Below, one piece after another: positions 44,001 through 49,464 of a stretch of 64,000 nt of DNA. A program made the position numbers and the translations under genes. The notes below the pieces were generated by a model. That model ran no database searches and had not been told where the DNA came from. It saw only the letters and a list, made by a program, of their open reading frames with translations. Positions within the stretch are counted from its first letter, which is position 1, and the number at the start of each line of letters is the position of its first letter. Source of the DNA: Dipteris shenzhenensis (lineage: Eukaryota > Polypodiophyta > Polypodiopsida > Gleicheniales); assembly GCA_047967505.1 (NCBI GenBank), contig CM106539.1. One strand, written 5' to 3'.

Positions 44001-46365
44001 GACCTCATGCCTCCACTTCCACAGCCTCATACATCCTGATGCCCTGTTGCTGACGATGATGATGATGATGATGGTTATGATGATGCCGACGATGATGCTA
44101 AGATTGATATATATATATAGTCAGTATATGACTATGTTGTACTTAGGACTTAGTATTGCCATTTTGCATTTTTATGCATTCTGCATAGGTGTGGATGCTC
44201 GTTTAGTAGCTCCACTACCACATCTCATTGTATCAAGTTTTTCACAGTCTCATACACCCATTGGTCTTCCGAAGACTTTAATAGACTTTCTTTCTTTCTT
44301 TCTTTCTCACCACTAGAGAGCGAAGCCCATATGCCCTTGATGAGGATTTGGAGAAGCCTGCAAGGGTTGTATGAACCCAAGCATGGTGGATATAGAACCT
44401 TACCAAGAGTCCTTGGTTTAGGATGGGTTCTCACTCAAGGGGAAGTAGTTATGCATTTCAAAAGGGTCAATGCGAGAGGGGATCATTCAAGAACATCACT
44501 CGAGTGAAATGGGGGGTGGTCTAGAAGAGACACTTGAACCTTCTTCAAAGCAAGTATTTTTGTCCAAAACGACTGCCCCAATCACTAAGTTTGTTGAGAG
44601 ATGCACTCAATGCCATGAAGGCAAAGGAAAAAGTCCAATGCAGGGCTATATTGGCCCTTACCCGTGCCACAGCAACCATGGGAAGATGTAAGCATGGACT
44701 TCAGCCTTGATGTATTTGAGGGCTCATGCAATATATGGATATCATGCCTAGTGAACTCCCAATAGAGCTACCACCTCCTAGGGAGATTGGGCATAAGATA
44801 GACTTTATTCCTAGAAGCACATTGCTCTAAGTCAACAAATCGGACTTCTCTATTGGAGCATGATGAGATACGAAGGCAATCACATTCGAGAAACTTTGGC
44901 CCATTGCAGGTCCAAGAGGAGGAGCAAAGGAAGCTGTCATCGAGAACGATACTGATGCGCAGGCCCTTAAGGCTAAGGATGAGACTGGTGAGGTTTGTTT
45001 TGACCTTTATCATACATGTATGTTACAAAAATTTGCCAACTTCTGGAAAACCAAACTACAGTCTACATGGGGAAAAACTGTACAAGTCTGCAGACTGTGT
45101 TCACAATTGCAATGAAATGGAAGGAGGAGCTTTCACTTAGCTCTATACACTCTTCACGAATGCCTAAATGCGGTCTCCACTAAGAAGCCTGGGGAATCAA
45201 TGTGACGATCCTTATCTCCAGCGTTAATACCGATTAAGTCTACCTTTTCTTACTTTACAACTCGGAATGACCCAAACCAATAAGGTGGTTGACTGTTGAC
45301 TGAAAACCAATGAGGTGGTTGACTGTTGACCCAAACAAGCAAGTAGTTGTCGGTTGACCTGTGGATCATAGTGCATGCAACTATGTGTTGTGGGGACTCT
45401 AGGGGGTGGAAATCAGCATGCTTGCTGGAATTAATGTATTGTAAGCTTCCATACAGCCTACGGGATGAAGTTCATCTCATACTCAAGATTCTGATAGGTT
45501 TTCTTACTAAAGGGAGTTGGTGCCCCTAGCTCGCACCTGCTTGAATTTGCAGGTTCAATTCTATGTGAAGTGGTATCAAAGCAATTTGTTCATGCGTCAG
45601 TTGGTATCAGATTAAATTGTCCTTCTTTGAGATGTAATAAGACTCAGCCTTTCTATTCCAGATCACACGATCTAGTCTGCTGGTGGCAAGATGACACCAG
45701 TCCCATATCCCACTTCAAGGGAATGATACTCGCTTGGTGAAGGACAATCAACCGTAGCATTGGTTACATATGTTCTCCATTTGATATTTGCAACTAGCTA
45801 AACACCAGCTTGAACCCAGATGAGAACATTAGGAAAAGGATATGTAGATGGCTCAAATAAAAAATTGAATAAGTAGGCATCATGACATGCCCAGGCTTTA
45901 TAACCACAAATACTAGTACATTCTGACATCATGAAAGTATATCAAAACCATATTTGTGAGAGCACAGACAGACAGGTTATATAAAGTTCTGCACCTGACA
46001 CAGAGGTGCCTTTCAGCAGGAATTCTTGCTCCGCTTTGCTCCATACTAGTGGACTCAAAGTTGTCGAGGGAAAAGTTCTTAAATATGGGTACCAAATAGA
46101 CTTCTTTCCTAGCCATTTCTCATATATCAGCCAGAATGCAAGTCCAATTAAATCTGGCCTCCCTGCAAGCATAAAATTAAAAAAAACCAGTCTGATTTCC
46201 ATACACACATTTGGTCAAAATGCAAAAACAAACAGCATTGAACCCCTAAGCATGCATGGTACAGTGTCACACACCTGCAGCAAGCTGTGAAATGACAGGA
46301 TGATTCACGATATCCGCACAAGTAACAGTATAATTCTCAGGTGCTTTTATAGCAAAATCGCCAGC
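3629..46365 (-). CDS. SET-domain lysine methyltransferase (LSMT/SETD-like), partial spliced gene with giant introns
   Basis: Five exons on the minus strand, 46365-46275, 46162-45995, 20563-20487, 4172-4071 and 3719-3629, join in phase (529 nt, 176 codons). All borders are GT/AG. The product follows the order of the SET/LSMT family: [10 protein letters not shown] (after the usual GxGL motif, which is missing here), [45 protein letters not shown], a helical [36 protein letters not shown], then [11 protein letters not shown]. Known family members methylate lysines of proteins such as Rubisco, aldolase, ribosomal proteins or actin using S-adenosylmethionine; the substrate here cannot be told. Introns are 112 bp, about 25.4 kb, about 16.3 kb and 351 bp. 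The exons have no stops although the introns are full of decayed transposons, so the gene is probably live. The 5' and 3' exons are missing. The usual D-x2-NH motif reads DAVNF. Confidence 0.85.
4071..4172 (-). CDS. SET gene exon D (SRA motif)
   Basis: Minus-strand acceptor GTTTTTTGGCAG is followed by 34 codons starting [16 protein letters not shown] and ending LPSAELYAL, then the donor TTG|GTATCC. The F-T-x-E-x-F-x-x-A...SRA pattern is the stretch of LSMT/SETD proteins just before the catalytic NH motif. Phase 0 at both ends fits exons C and E. Confidence 0.85.
4529..4604. repeat. CA-rich microsatellite
   Basis: Irregular ACAC/GCGCACACATACACAC tract. It lies in the 16.3-kb intron, just left of the truncated LTR element. 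Confidence 0.7.
4640..5501 (+). repeat. 5' LTR (truncated) of the gag-only element
   Basis: Matches 7800-8661 base for base apart from scattered substitutions and small indels. It contains the TATA-like GGCCTATAAAAGAGG near 5010-5030 and, as in its partner, a GTACGGAGCTGTA motif near the left end. The homology stops abruptly at 4640, with intron sequence to the left. Confidence 0.85.
5502..5513 (+). promoter_or_regulatory. primer binding site, gag-only element
   Basis: TGGTATCACAGC directly follows the LTR end. It is complementary to the 3' end of initiator methionine tRNA (standard plant site TGGTATCAGAGC) with one mismatch. Confidence 0.8.
5743..6948 (+). pseudogene. copia-type gag (UBN2-like) of the non-autonomous element
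   Basis: The frame from ATG 5743 reads [18 protein letters not shown], the usual copia gag start, then [25 protein letters not shown] and [10 protein letters not shown], matching the gag-polypeptide of LTR copia type (UBN2). In-frame TGA (5905) and TAG (6394) interrupt it. The C-terminal [14 protein letters not shown] is a zinc knuckle that has lost its second Cys and its His, so RNA binding is likely impaired. A Lys/Asp/Ser-rich tail follows, then a stretch with no protease motif. A 16-bp duplication (ATGTCAACCTCTACAG twice, 5727-5758) lies at the start, and the second ATG is the in-frame one. Confidence 0.7.
6949..7610 (+). other. non-coding interior of the gag-only element
   Basis: Lies between the gag stop and the polypurine tract. 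Short open frames here show no retroviral domain. This is where an autonomous copia would carry pol. Confidence 0.5.
7611..7622 (+). promoter_or_regulatory. polypurine tract, gag-only element
   Basis: GGTGAGAGGGGG sits immediately before the 3' LTR (TGTTGG), the normal place of the plus-strand primer. Confidence 0.75.
7623..8661 (+). repeat. 3' LTR of the gag-only element
   Basis: A 1039-bp LTR with TG...CA ends. Its first 177 bases have no counterpart in the truncated 5' LTR; the rest matches it. TATA-like GCATATATAAGAGG (about 8003) and GGGCCTATAAAAGAGG (about 8170) are possible promoters. Confidence 0.85.
8662..9370. other. unassigned sequence between the gag-only element and the LINE
   Basis: About 700 bases with interrupted open frames on both strands and no domain I can name. 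It may be the 5' part (ORF1 or leader) of the LINE whose endonuclease starts just downstream, but neither a zinc knuckle nor DUF4283 is visible. Confidence 0.3.
9492..9695 (+). repeat. 5' LTR of young copia
   Basis: 204 bp, TGTTGGGG...CTCTCA. It contains an inverted repeat around TATGACTGTCTTAAGACAGTCATAG, a CT-rich 3' third and no obvious TATA box. It is identical to 15443-15646. Confidence 0.95.
9698..9709 (+). promoter_or_regulatory. primer binding site, young copia
   Basis: TGGTATCAGAGC lies two bases after the LTR, a perfect initiator-Met tRNA complement. Confidence 0.9.
9710..11316 (+). other. long 5' leader of young copia, rich in GTAC motifs
   Basis: This 1.6-kb untranslated stretch lies between primer site and gag ATG. 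Positions 9958-10040 hold six GTAC cores in about 80 bases (GGCCGTACGGCCGTCCGTAC and on), including TCCGTACAA near 10012. Further repeats of GTACAGGAAGTACAGCAGG type follow at 10108-10165, with scattered GTACAG to 11170. The remainder has no protein-like frame. A leader of this length is unusual for copia. Confidence 0.75.
11317..15338 (+). pseudogene. copia gag-pol polyprotein with one stop and one frameshift deletion
   Basis: Domains in order, numbered from ATG 11317: gag (residues about 1-200, [15 protein letters not shown]), zinc knuckle [14 protein letters not shown] (about 235), protease [12 protein letters not shown] (320), GAG-pre-integrase [13 protein letters not shown] (450), integrase with [12 protein letters not shown] and ASERMNRT (500-620), reverse transcriptase with [15 protein letters not shown] and [11 protein letters not shown] (900-1110), RNase H with [17 protein letters not shown] and [13 protein letters not shown] at 11752 follows LNLD and precedes EFKATFLL in the same frame. 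Near 14845 the text jumps from RPDIAF to [10 protein letters not shown], losing the usual SRYM...HW...LRYLK stretch, after which the frame is shifted. Everything else is intact and unusually well kept. Confidence 0.93.
15433..15441 (+). promoter_or_regulatory. polypurine tract, young copia
   Basis: GGTGGGAGG lies just before the 3' LTR. Confidence 0.7.
15443..15646 (+). repeat. 3' LTR of young copia
   Basis: No difference from 9492-9695 found by eye. It is followed by the ATTGA target duplication and then the interrupted LINE endonuclease frame. Confidence 0.95.
16784..17650 (+). pseudogene. LINE reverse transcriptase (decayed)
   Basis: Seen: [33 protein letters not shown], then in other frames [24 protein letters not shown] with the following Trp changed to a stop, and [18 protein letters not shown]. 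This order is that of LINE RT motifs; the catalytic (Y/F)ADD box was not recovered intact. At least four stops or frameshifts occur. Confidence 0.75.
17690..20110 (+). pseudogene. LINE ORF2 C-terminal region (decayed)
   Basis: Seen: [48 protein letters not shown] and later [27 protein letters not shown]: the post-RT segment of L1-like plant LINEs. A direct repeat GCCCAAGGAGTATA occurs at about 18338 and 18777. The sequence between them (with a short tandem GCATTCCAGAGGTGAAG near 18627) could be an old insertion. The zinc-binding C-terminus is not clear. Confidence 0.6.
20192..20486. other. intron of the SET gene
   Basis: Downstream flank of exon C; AT-rich, nothing else recognised. Confidence 0.5.
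20487..20563 (-). CDS. SET gene exon C
   Basis: The minus-strand acceptor TTCCATTTTGCAG precedes AGGAGGTCAGG and the donor TTGAAG|GTGATA ends it. The 77 nt take two bases to finish the codon started in exon B (giving Glu), then 25 codons: [25 protein letters not shown]. The helical linker between LLKGT and the SRA region of LSMT/SETD proteins has this kind of sequence and length. Phase fits both neighbours although they are 25 and 16 kb away. Confidence 0.82.
20564..23035. other. unassigned stretch inside the 25-kb intron
   Basis: Contains several open frames of 60-120 codons on the plus strand (20606-21214, 21232-21597, 22268-22603) with no domain I can name and no agreement between them. 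They may be decayed transposon or unique intron sequence. TGTTTTTATAG is repeated in tandem at about 22170-22204. Confidence 0.35.
23036..23077. repeat. (CT)n microsatellite
   Basis: Twenty-one uninterrupted CT units, followed by a C-rich low-complexity stretch to about 23500. Pro/Leu/Ser-rich frames here are not credible genes. Confidence 0.95.
23560..24215 (-). pseudogene. LINE ORF2 C-terminal fragment, same family as the LINE at 39.8-44.1 kb
   Basis: From 24190 downwards the minus strand encodes [46 protein letters not shown] and HCLFQEGFG. These match, piece by piece, [46 protein letters not shown] and YCLFRDSYG of the LINE at 43260-43620. It includes the end of the CCHC-like zinc region with changes at Cys positions. 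It abuts the truncated end of the outer copia. Several stops; only the C-terminus is present. Confidence 0.75.
24235..24615 (-). pseudogene. outer copia RT, C-terminal half
   Basis: Minus strand: [64 protein letters not shown]. The catalytic YVDD reads YVND. A frameshift lies between the catalytic box and LQSEY. It breaks at SIYSQ. Confidence 0.85.
24621..25132 (-). repeat. 3' LTR of nested gypsy
   Basis: 512 bp; matches 36920-37445 closely, lacking one short segment near 37185-37203 that the 5' LTR has. A purine tract GCAGGAAGGAG precedes it on the minus strand. Confidence 0.92.
25210..25816 (-). pseudogene. gypsy integrase C-terminus and chromodomain-like region
   Basis: Minus strand: [45 protein letters not shown], the GPY/F-type end of gypsy integrase, then after a one-base shift near 25313 [26 protein letters not shown], resembling the chromodomain tail of chromoviruses. 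In live elements this tail directs insertion to particular chromatin. Confidence 0.75.
26231..26505 (-). repeat. 3' LTR of inner copia
   Basis: 275 bp, same length as 31857-32131. A related but shorter solo LTR is found at 59801-59971. Confidence 0.95.
26543..30138 (-). pseudogene. inner copia pol (protease, integrase, RT, RNase H)
   Basis: Minus strand from 30138: zinc knuckle [14 protein letters not shown], protease [34 protein letters not shown], integrase with [15 protein letters not shown] and [18 protein letters not shown] with [47 protein letters not shown], RNase H with [20 protein letters not shown] and [15 protein letters not shown]. An in-frame stop lies at 28801, and several more lie between 27800 and 27000. 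The YVDD box is intact. The frame stays the same through most of the stops, typical of slow decay by point mutation. Confidence 0.92.
30119..30800 (-). pseudogene. inner copia gag
   Basis: Minus strand: MAQ, a stop, then [29 protein letters not shown], a Pro/Gly-rich insert, [15 protein letters not shown], a TGA in [13 protein letters not shown], then [14 protein letters not shown] and [13 protein letters not shown]. This is the copia gag (UBN2) pattern. A one-base shift near 30130 separates it from the zinc knuckle and pol. Confidence 0.85.
31246..31325. repeat. 40-bp tandem repeat, two units
   Basis: AGAGTCCACCTAC, an A-run and TCTGCAGAAAGTACGG are repeated exactly once with period 40 at the edge of the GTAC-dense leader. 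Confidence 0.9.
31275..31790 (-). repeat. GTAC-motif array in the inner copia leader
   Basis: About thirty GTAC cores in 510 bases, mostly as TGTACGG or AGTACGG with irregular spacing, including TCCGTACAA at 31373-31381. It lies between primer site and gag. No stable protein frame. Compare 9958-10165, 52605-52845 and 63240-63510. Confidence 0.9.
31843..31854 (-). promoter_or_regulatory. primer binding site, inner copia
   Basis: On the minus strand, TGGTATCAGAGC lies two bases after the LTR end; perfect initiator-Met complement. Confidence 0.9.
31857..32131 (-). repeat. 5' LTR of inner copia
   Basis: 275 bp TGTTAGAG...CTCACA, flanked on the outside by ATAGA. It contains inverted CTAACCACAGTTAGTTCACTAACTACAGTTAG-like motifs. 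Confidence 0.95.
32166..32399. repeat. 117-bp in-frame tandem duplication in gypsy integrase
   Basis: The segment encoding [20 protein letters not shown] (minus strand) occurs twice with period 117 bp (39 codons), with several point differences. It duplicates the integrase core start including one catalytic-Asp region. Confidence 0.9.
32825..33530 (-). pseudogene. gypsy RNase H, split by a MITE
   Basis: Minus strand: [21 protein letters not shown], then in another frame [42 protein letters not shown], the MITE, then TDHQSIKQ. Joining 33223 to 32857 restores FKI-x-TDHQS. This is the RNase H of Ty3/gypsy pol. Confidence 0.88.
32867..33214. mobile_element. MITE with 9-bp target duplication (Mutator-like)
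   Basis: A 348-bp insert between AGTCTCAAT (32858-32866) and AGTCTTAAT (33215-33223), a 9-bp duplication with one difference. The ends are inverted: ATAGTCACATGAAA at the left, and TTTCTTGTGACTAT at the right, whose complement is ATAGTCACAAGAAA. Subterminal regions are dense in CGAAAC/GTTTCG motifs and the middle is AT-rich with no frame. A 9-bp duplication points to the Mutator superfamily; hAT (8 bp) cannot be excluded. Confidence 0.85.
33531..34946 (-). pseudogene. gypsy protease and reverse transcriptase
   Basis: Minus strand from 34946: protease [25 protein letters not shown] (DDG in place of D-S/T-G), then [19 protein letters not shown], a stop at 34212, [56 protein letters not shown] and [14 protein letters not shown]. 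The catalytic box, normally F-L-D-D, reads F-F-Y-D, losing the first Asp. Several stops follow. Confidence 0.85.
34903..35376 (-). pseudogene. gypsy gag C-terminal part with zinc knuckle
   Basis: Minus strand: basic linker ([17 protein letters not shown]), then [16 protein letters not shown], a widened CCHC knuckle, then a Ser/Lys tail that runs into the protease frame after a shift near 34930. Confidence 0.8.
35508..35972 (-). pseudogene. gypsy gag (retrotransposon gag domain)
   Basis: Minus strand, ATG at 35972: [71 protein letters not shown]. This is the standard Ty3/gypsy gag layout. It stops at 35508; the C-terminal part continues in another frame. Confidence 0.88.
35973..36905 (-). other. 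leader of the nested gypsy
   Basis: Non-coding leader between primer site and gag. Contains GT/G-rich tract 36560-36600. It lacks the GTAC clusters seen in other leaders of this window. Confidence 0.6.
36906..36917 (-). promoter_or_regulatory. primer binding site, nested gypsy
   Basis: TGGTATCAGAGC on the minus strand directly after the LTR. Confidence 0.9.
36920..37445 (-). repeat. 5' LTR of nested gypsy
   Basis: 526 bp; TGTCATGACAAG at the outer end, TTTTTTTCACA at the inner end. Flanked outside by AGATA. Confidence 0.92.
37446..37888 (-). pseudogene. outer copia RT, N-terminal half
   Basis: Minus strand: [54 protein letters not shown], then shifted [25 protein letters not shown] and [16 protein letters not shown]. 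One frameshift near 37600. It continues at 24615 beyond the gypsy. Confidence 0.9.
38195..39170 (-). pseudogene. outer copia GAG-pre-integrase and integrase
   Basis: Minus strand: [10 protein letters not shown] and a frayed LWHAWFGH, then [53 protein letters not shown], then frame changes to [25 protein letters not shown] and [15 protein letters not shown]. The Asp-rich integrase core is present; the DNGGEY and ERxNRT segments are damaged. Confidence 0.82.
39171..39520 (-). other. leader of the outer copia
   Basis: Non-coding leader that runs straight into the GAG-pre-integrase; gag and protease are deleted at about 39170. Confidence 0.6.
39521..39532 (-). promoter_or_regulatory. primer binding site, outer copia
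   Basis: TGGTATCAGAGC on the minus strand, two bases inside the LTR end. Confidence 0.9.
39535..39797 (-). repeat. 5' LTR of outer copia
   Basis: 263 bp, TGTTAGAAATATT...TTCCAACA on the minus strand, ending next to the primer site. The partner 3' LTR is absent. Confidence 0.85.
39807..40300 (+). pseudogene. L1 ORF1 protein, RRM/Transposase_22-like
   Basis: Frame from 39807 gives [41 protein letters not shown], then after a one-base shift near 40040 [41 protein letters not shown]. The order (R-x-x-G-I-P, an AxRVGR-type turn, P-LIIRF strand, then a C-terminal D/LxPxQxxxR helix) is that of animal and algal L1 ORF1p (RRM plus C-terminal domain), an RNA chaperone. No zinc knuckle is visible. Family call from pattern, not from a search. 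Confidence 0.65.
40300..41400 (+). pseudogene. LINE endonuclease domain
   Basis: Seen: [35 protein letters not shown], then in the frame from 40527 [45 protein letters not shown] and [12 protein letters not shown]. These are the Asn, Glu, Asp-x-Asn, Asp and Asp-His positions of the APE-type endonuclease. A frameshift lies near 40520; otherwise it is well preserved. Confidence 0.85.
41524..42880 (+). pseudogene. LINE reverse transcriptase
   Basis: Seen: [12 protein letters not shown], a frame break at the G run 41743-41757, [74 protein letters not shown], a stop at 42252, [17 protein letters not shown] and [15 protein letters not shown]. The YADD box reads YAND, which removes one catalytic Asp, so this copy cannot reverse transcribe. 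Confidence 0.88.
42888..44039 (+). pseudogene. LINE ORF2 C-terminal region with zinc-binding motif
   Basis: After a stop at 42877 and a frame change near 43157, the frame 43197-44039 gives [52 protein letters not shown] (a C-x2-C...H...C zinc motif) and a basic Arg/Gln-rich tail. The tail ends 70 bases before the GAT repeat. Confidence 0.8.
44052..44122. repeat. GAT-rich and TA repeat at LINE 3' end
   Basis: GATGATGATGATGATGATGG with variants, followed by ATATATATATATAG. This is a plausible simple-repeat tail of the LINE. Confidence 0.8.
44123..44470. other. no gene seen; intron sequence
   Basis: Short TTTC repeat at 44287-44308. Nothing else recognised. Confidence 0.4.
44480..44830 (+). 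pseudogene. gypsy fragment, integrase and RT scraps
   Basis: Plus strand: [18 protein letters not shown], then one frame over [24 protein letters not shown] (zinc region and start of a gypsy integrase core), then [20 protein letters not shown], which normally precedes gypsy RT. Integrase before RT means at least two scraps joined by rearrangement. Different family from the other gypsies here. Confidence 0.7.
44831..45994. other. no gene seen; start of the 25-kb intron
   Basis: Downstream of exon B. Contains a short tandem repeat (AATGAGGTGGTTGACTGTTGAC, about 45279-45330) and no convincing frame. Confidence 0.45.
45995..46162 (-). CDS. SET gene exon B (conserved Trp/Tyr region)
   Basis: Minus-strand acceptor TTATGCTTGCAG, donor GTGTCAG|GTGCAG, 168 nt. 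It encodes (G)[57 protein letters not shown]-x-x-L-x-x-E...S-x-W-x-x-Y-x-x-x-x-P...W...E...L-x-G-T is the signature of LSMT/SETD-type SET proteins. Phase 1 at both ends fits exons A and C. Confidence 0.9.
46275..46365 (-). CDS. SET gene exon A
   Basis: Minus-strand acceptor TTTCTTGTTGCAG, donor CTGCAG|GTGTGT, 91 nt. It encodes [30 protein letters not shown] plus one base. This matches the family position x-G-D/E-x-x-x-x-x-P-E that follows GxGLxA at the start of SET. The exon carrying GxGL should lie to the right and was not found. Confidence 0.85.
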
Positions 46366-49143
46366 CTGCAACAAGAAATGGACAGACATTAAGAAGCACT
46401 TTCATGCCAAATAGGAAGGTTAAATACTAATGTTAGGTTAGATTATTTCACACTACAACTACAGACTGGTCTTGCCCGTTTACTTTTGCACTTCCTAAAT
46501 TTCTTCCAAAGCAAAGACCCCTATCGATGCATGGCATAGAAACAATGAGACTTACCAACCTATGTTCATTTTTCCAGAGAAAAGAACTTTCTATTAATGC
46601 TTTAAAAAGGAACCATACAAATCAGCAATCCGTGTGGTGCTGATCATGGGAGAATCAAGGGAGAGAAACTAGTTGTCAACCAGTCTGTTTCCAGAGAACC
46701 CAGATCACTGCCAAGGGAATCTCTGATATTTGGATGCGGTTAGACACATACTGAGGTATGTGAAGTCCACATTGCAGTATGGACTATTTTATTAGACATA
46801 TTCACGAAGGCATTGGGCACATAGAAGGTGTGCAAGTTCATAATGTTTTACTTCAGTTTGTTTCTTCTTCCAAACCCTACAATCTCCTCCTTTTTACCTT
46901 CTTTGGCTTATCCCTATATATATATATATATATATAGTAATATTGATGGATTGGTAACATAGTTTGGTAACGTTACTTTGGAGTAGGACGGGTCATGGTG
47001 GTGCCTTTGGTTGTGGGAGGGCTGGCCCCTTCGTGAGGTACAATGGGATCTGGGCGAATGGTTTGGCTGTACAGAGTAAGGCACTTGGAGAGAGGTGTGG
47101 TGCACTTTTTCTTGTATACGACACACATCGGTCGTTGCCTTTAGCTGGAGGCAGCCGCTTGGACCTTTTTGAGAGAACGACATTGAATTGAGGAGCAGGT
47201 GTCAGCTGCAGATATTGGTCGTGCTTGTGGGCTAGCCACCGGCCACGAAAGATTACTTACTTCTTCTAGAGGGTTGCCCATGGGGTTCTACCCATCTGGC
47301 CCCTGGCTGGAGTAGATGCATGTTGATGGGAGGTGCTACTGCTGCAAGGATAGAGAGTTGGGACCTTGAGACGATCCCGCACTATCTCTAGCGCTGCCTT
47401 GCAACATAGAGGATTTGACAATCGGCCCTCCGGGTAGTGGCTCGGATGCAGCAGGACTTTACTCGGGGTATTGCAGCTTAAAGGACCAATAGGAATGATG
47501 AGAAAGCTAGAGCAAACTTTAAGTTTGCACTCACGTGTTGTAGCTCAAAATAACTACATCAGCGGACTAGATTATATGCCAGTCATATAATTTGAACTAA
47601 ATAGACCTAACAAGTCCTTTTTCGAAGTTGCAAGTCTTTTTGCACATATTCGTGCTATTTACCCTGTGTTCCTTTTTTTAATTAATCAGGCCCTCCTATT
47701 AACTCAAAATAATATTATTTGACAAAAATATCAAACCATGGGCTGGAGAAACCTGATGCTACCAAAATGAGACAAAAAATCCTCCCATTGTTGCGTGAAT
47801 CTCCATCACGGTGGTCAAGACATCTATTAAAGTAACCATTCAAAATGCAAAGAAAGGGAAAGGACACCTCAAGTGAGGTAGTAAAAAGCAATCGAAGAGG
47901 ATAATAATAGCATATTATGCCTCATTGGCCAGTGGAGTGTCACATGCAGCCCTAACATGGTGCATCTGCTGACAGTTGACTTCATGTATCTTGGCTGTAT
48001 GATAAGTAGACATAGGGCTCTACTTCCCTTCATGAATTCATGGGATGTTGAAGTGCAGAAGCCAGATAGATAGGCTACCTTGGAGCATGAGACAGGGCCA
48101 GCCCTTGCTGGAGCAACAACCACACAACCACAACTATAATAACAACAAACAACCATGAGGACGTCCAAAAGACATGTAGGTGCAACGCGAGCATGGTTGC
48201 CCACACAACAGTATATGGCTGAGGCGTATGACAGCCACAATAGCAAAGGTGACCACGACAGATTCAACATCAGGTTAGCCTGGCAAAAGACTGCCTTGTA
48301 GACCACCCCTAGAGCCTAAAATCAGCCATCTAGAAGGGAGGGCAACAAAGTGGAAGAGGGAGGGAGGGACGGGGGGGAGCAGAGAGGAAGGGGCTTAAGT
48401 TTTTTGTTATTGTGGTTGTTGTTGCTATTGTTGTCGCAAGTAGCGGGTCATAAAAGGGGCCTGCAATCTCTTCACTTACCATAGGGCACAACACACAAGT
48501 AGACATCTAACAAAGTCCATCAAGGCATCATCTCCTCTCAGCCCTTGATAGCAGTATACAGAAGCAAAGCCACAAGGATGCATTTCGTGGTGCCCCAAGC
48601 GAAACTTCTTGTGCCCTCCTTGAGGTGGAATGACTCCTGCCCTCAGCCACTTGGCTCATGCAATACATGGAAATAGTGAGGGGGAAGCACTTGTGAATCT
48701 CAACTAGATGCTTGTAATGTCTTTTTTTGCATTGTTAATATGTCTTTCAAATCAGTCCTGTGTGTGACAATTTTGCTATTGGGCACATGGTCCTTGGTGC
48801 AGGGATTATTATTTTATGTACAGGGCATTTATGCCGTAGAGTCGTATTGCTTGTATGGCTATACTAGGTCAAACTGGACGAGTGGATAAGGCTAGGAAAA
48901 GGTGGCCTCTTGTGTTAGAATATGTGTGTTGTGGGCCAATTCCCTCATATGGCATTGTAATTGAATAGGGATATTTTGTGCACTTGTGACACATGGACAT
49001 TGGAGTCAAAAGCCCCGTATGCAAAGTCGTGAATGGACTATCCTTAGATATATTGAGTTGATGATGCTCCTCCTCATCATCCCGCCGGCTCTTTTGGGGG
49101 TATTGAGGAGGCATACACGGCTATGGAGCGGAGGTATGTGACC
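46366..49143. other. intron or upstream sequence, nothing firm
   Basis: I searched the minus strand here for the missing N-terminal SET exon (GxGL motif) without success. A donor-like GGTTG|GTAAGT lies near 46555 but its upstream frame does not fit the family. An (TA)n tract lies at 46916-46938. No other feature recognised. Confidence 0.4.
46916..46938. repeat. (TA)n microsatellite
   Basis: About eleven TA units. Confidence 0.9.
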
Positions 49144-49289
49144 CTCTGTACCCAGTGCTCCTAGTGTTGACATGCGGCCCCTACTATGTCACTTACAAAA
49201 ATCCCATTTTCTCTCCTCTCTATATCCTTTCTAGGGAAGTTGTATTTTTACCTTCATATCTCCATAGCACTAGGGCATTTTCTTTTCTC

Positions 49290-49464
49290 TCGCTGTGTTT
49301 TTTTTTCTTTTTCTTTTTCTTTTTATTTCTTTTTTTTTTGGAAGGGGGGGGGGGGGGGCATGGTGGGTTTTTACCTCGTTTTGAGGTTTCCTACGCAGCA
49401 ATATTGAGTATTACCCCCCAAAACATGTGTGTGTGTGGGGGGGGGGGGGCGGGCGGGGGGGGGA
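49290..49464. repeat. pyrimidine tract followed by long G runs
   Basis: T/C-rich to 49340, then a 15-G run (49344-49358), then after 70 ordinary bases a second G-rich block (49437-49463). It could form G-quadruplexes, or reflect sequencing trouble. Confidence 0.8.

Larger units (their letters stand above)
39798..44110 (+). mobile_element. L1-type LINE with RRM-like ORF1
   Basis: Plus strand: ORF1 (about 39807-40300), then ORF2 with endonuclease (40300-41200), RT (41770-42620) and a C-terminal zinc region (43490-43570), ending in GAT-rich repeats (44052-44100). It differs from the other LINEs in the window, which have DUF4283-type ORF1. Several frameshifts occur, one at a 15-G run (41743-41757). 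A second, C-terminal copy lies at 23560-24215 on the other strand. The 5' end touches the LTR of the outer copia. It lies in the 25-kb SET intron. Confidence 0.85.

Noticed and set aside
46450-46660. Possible upstream SET exon ending in a good donor (GGTTG|GTAAGT near 46555)
   Set aside because: Its open frame does not encode the expected GxGL-x-A segment and phase cannot be anchored.
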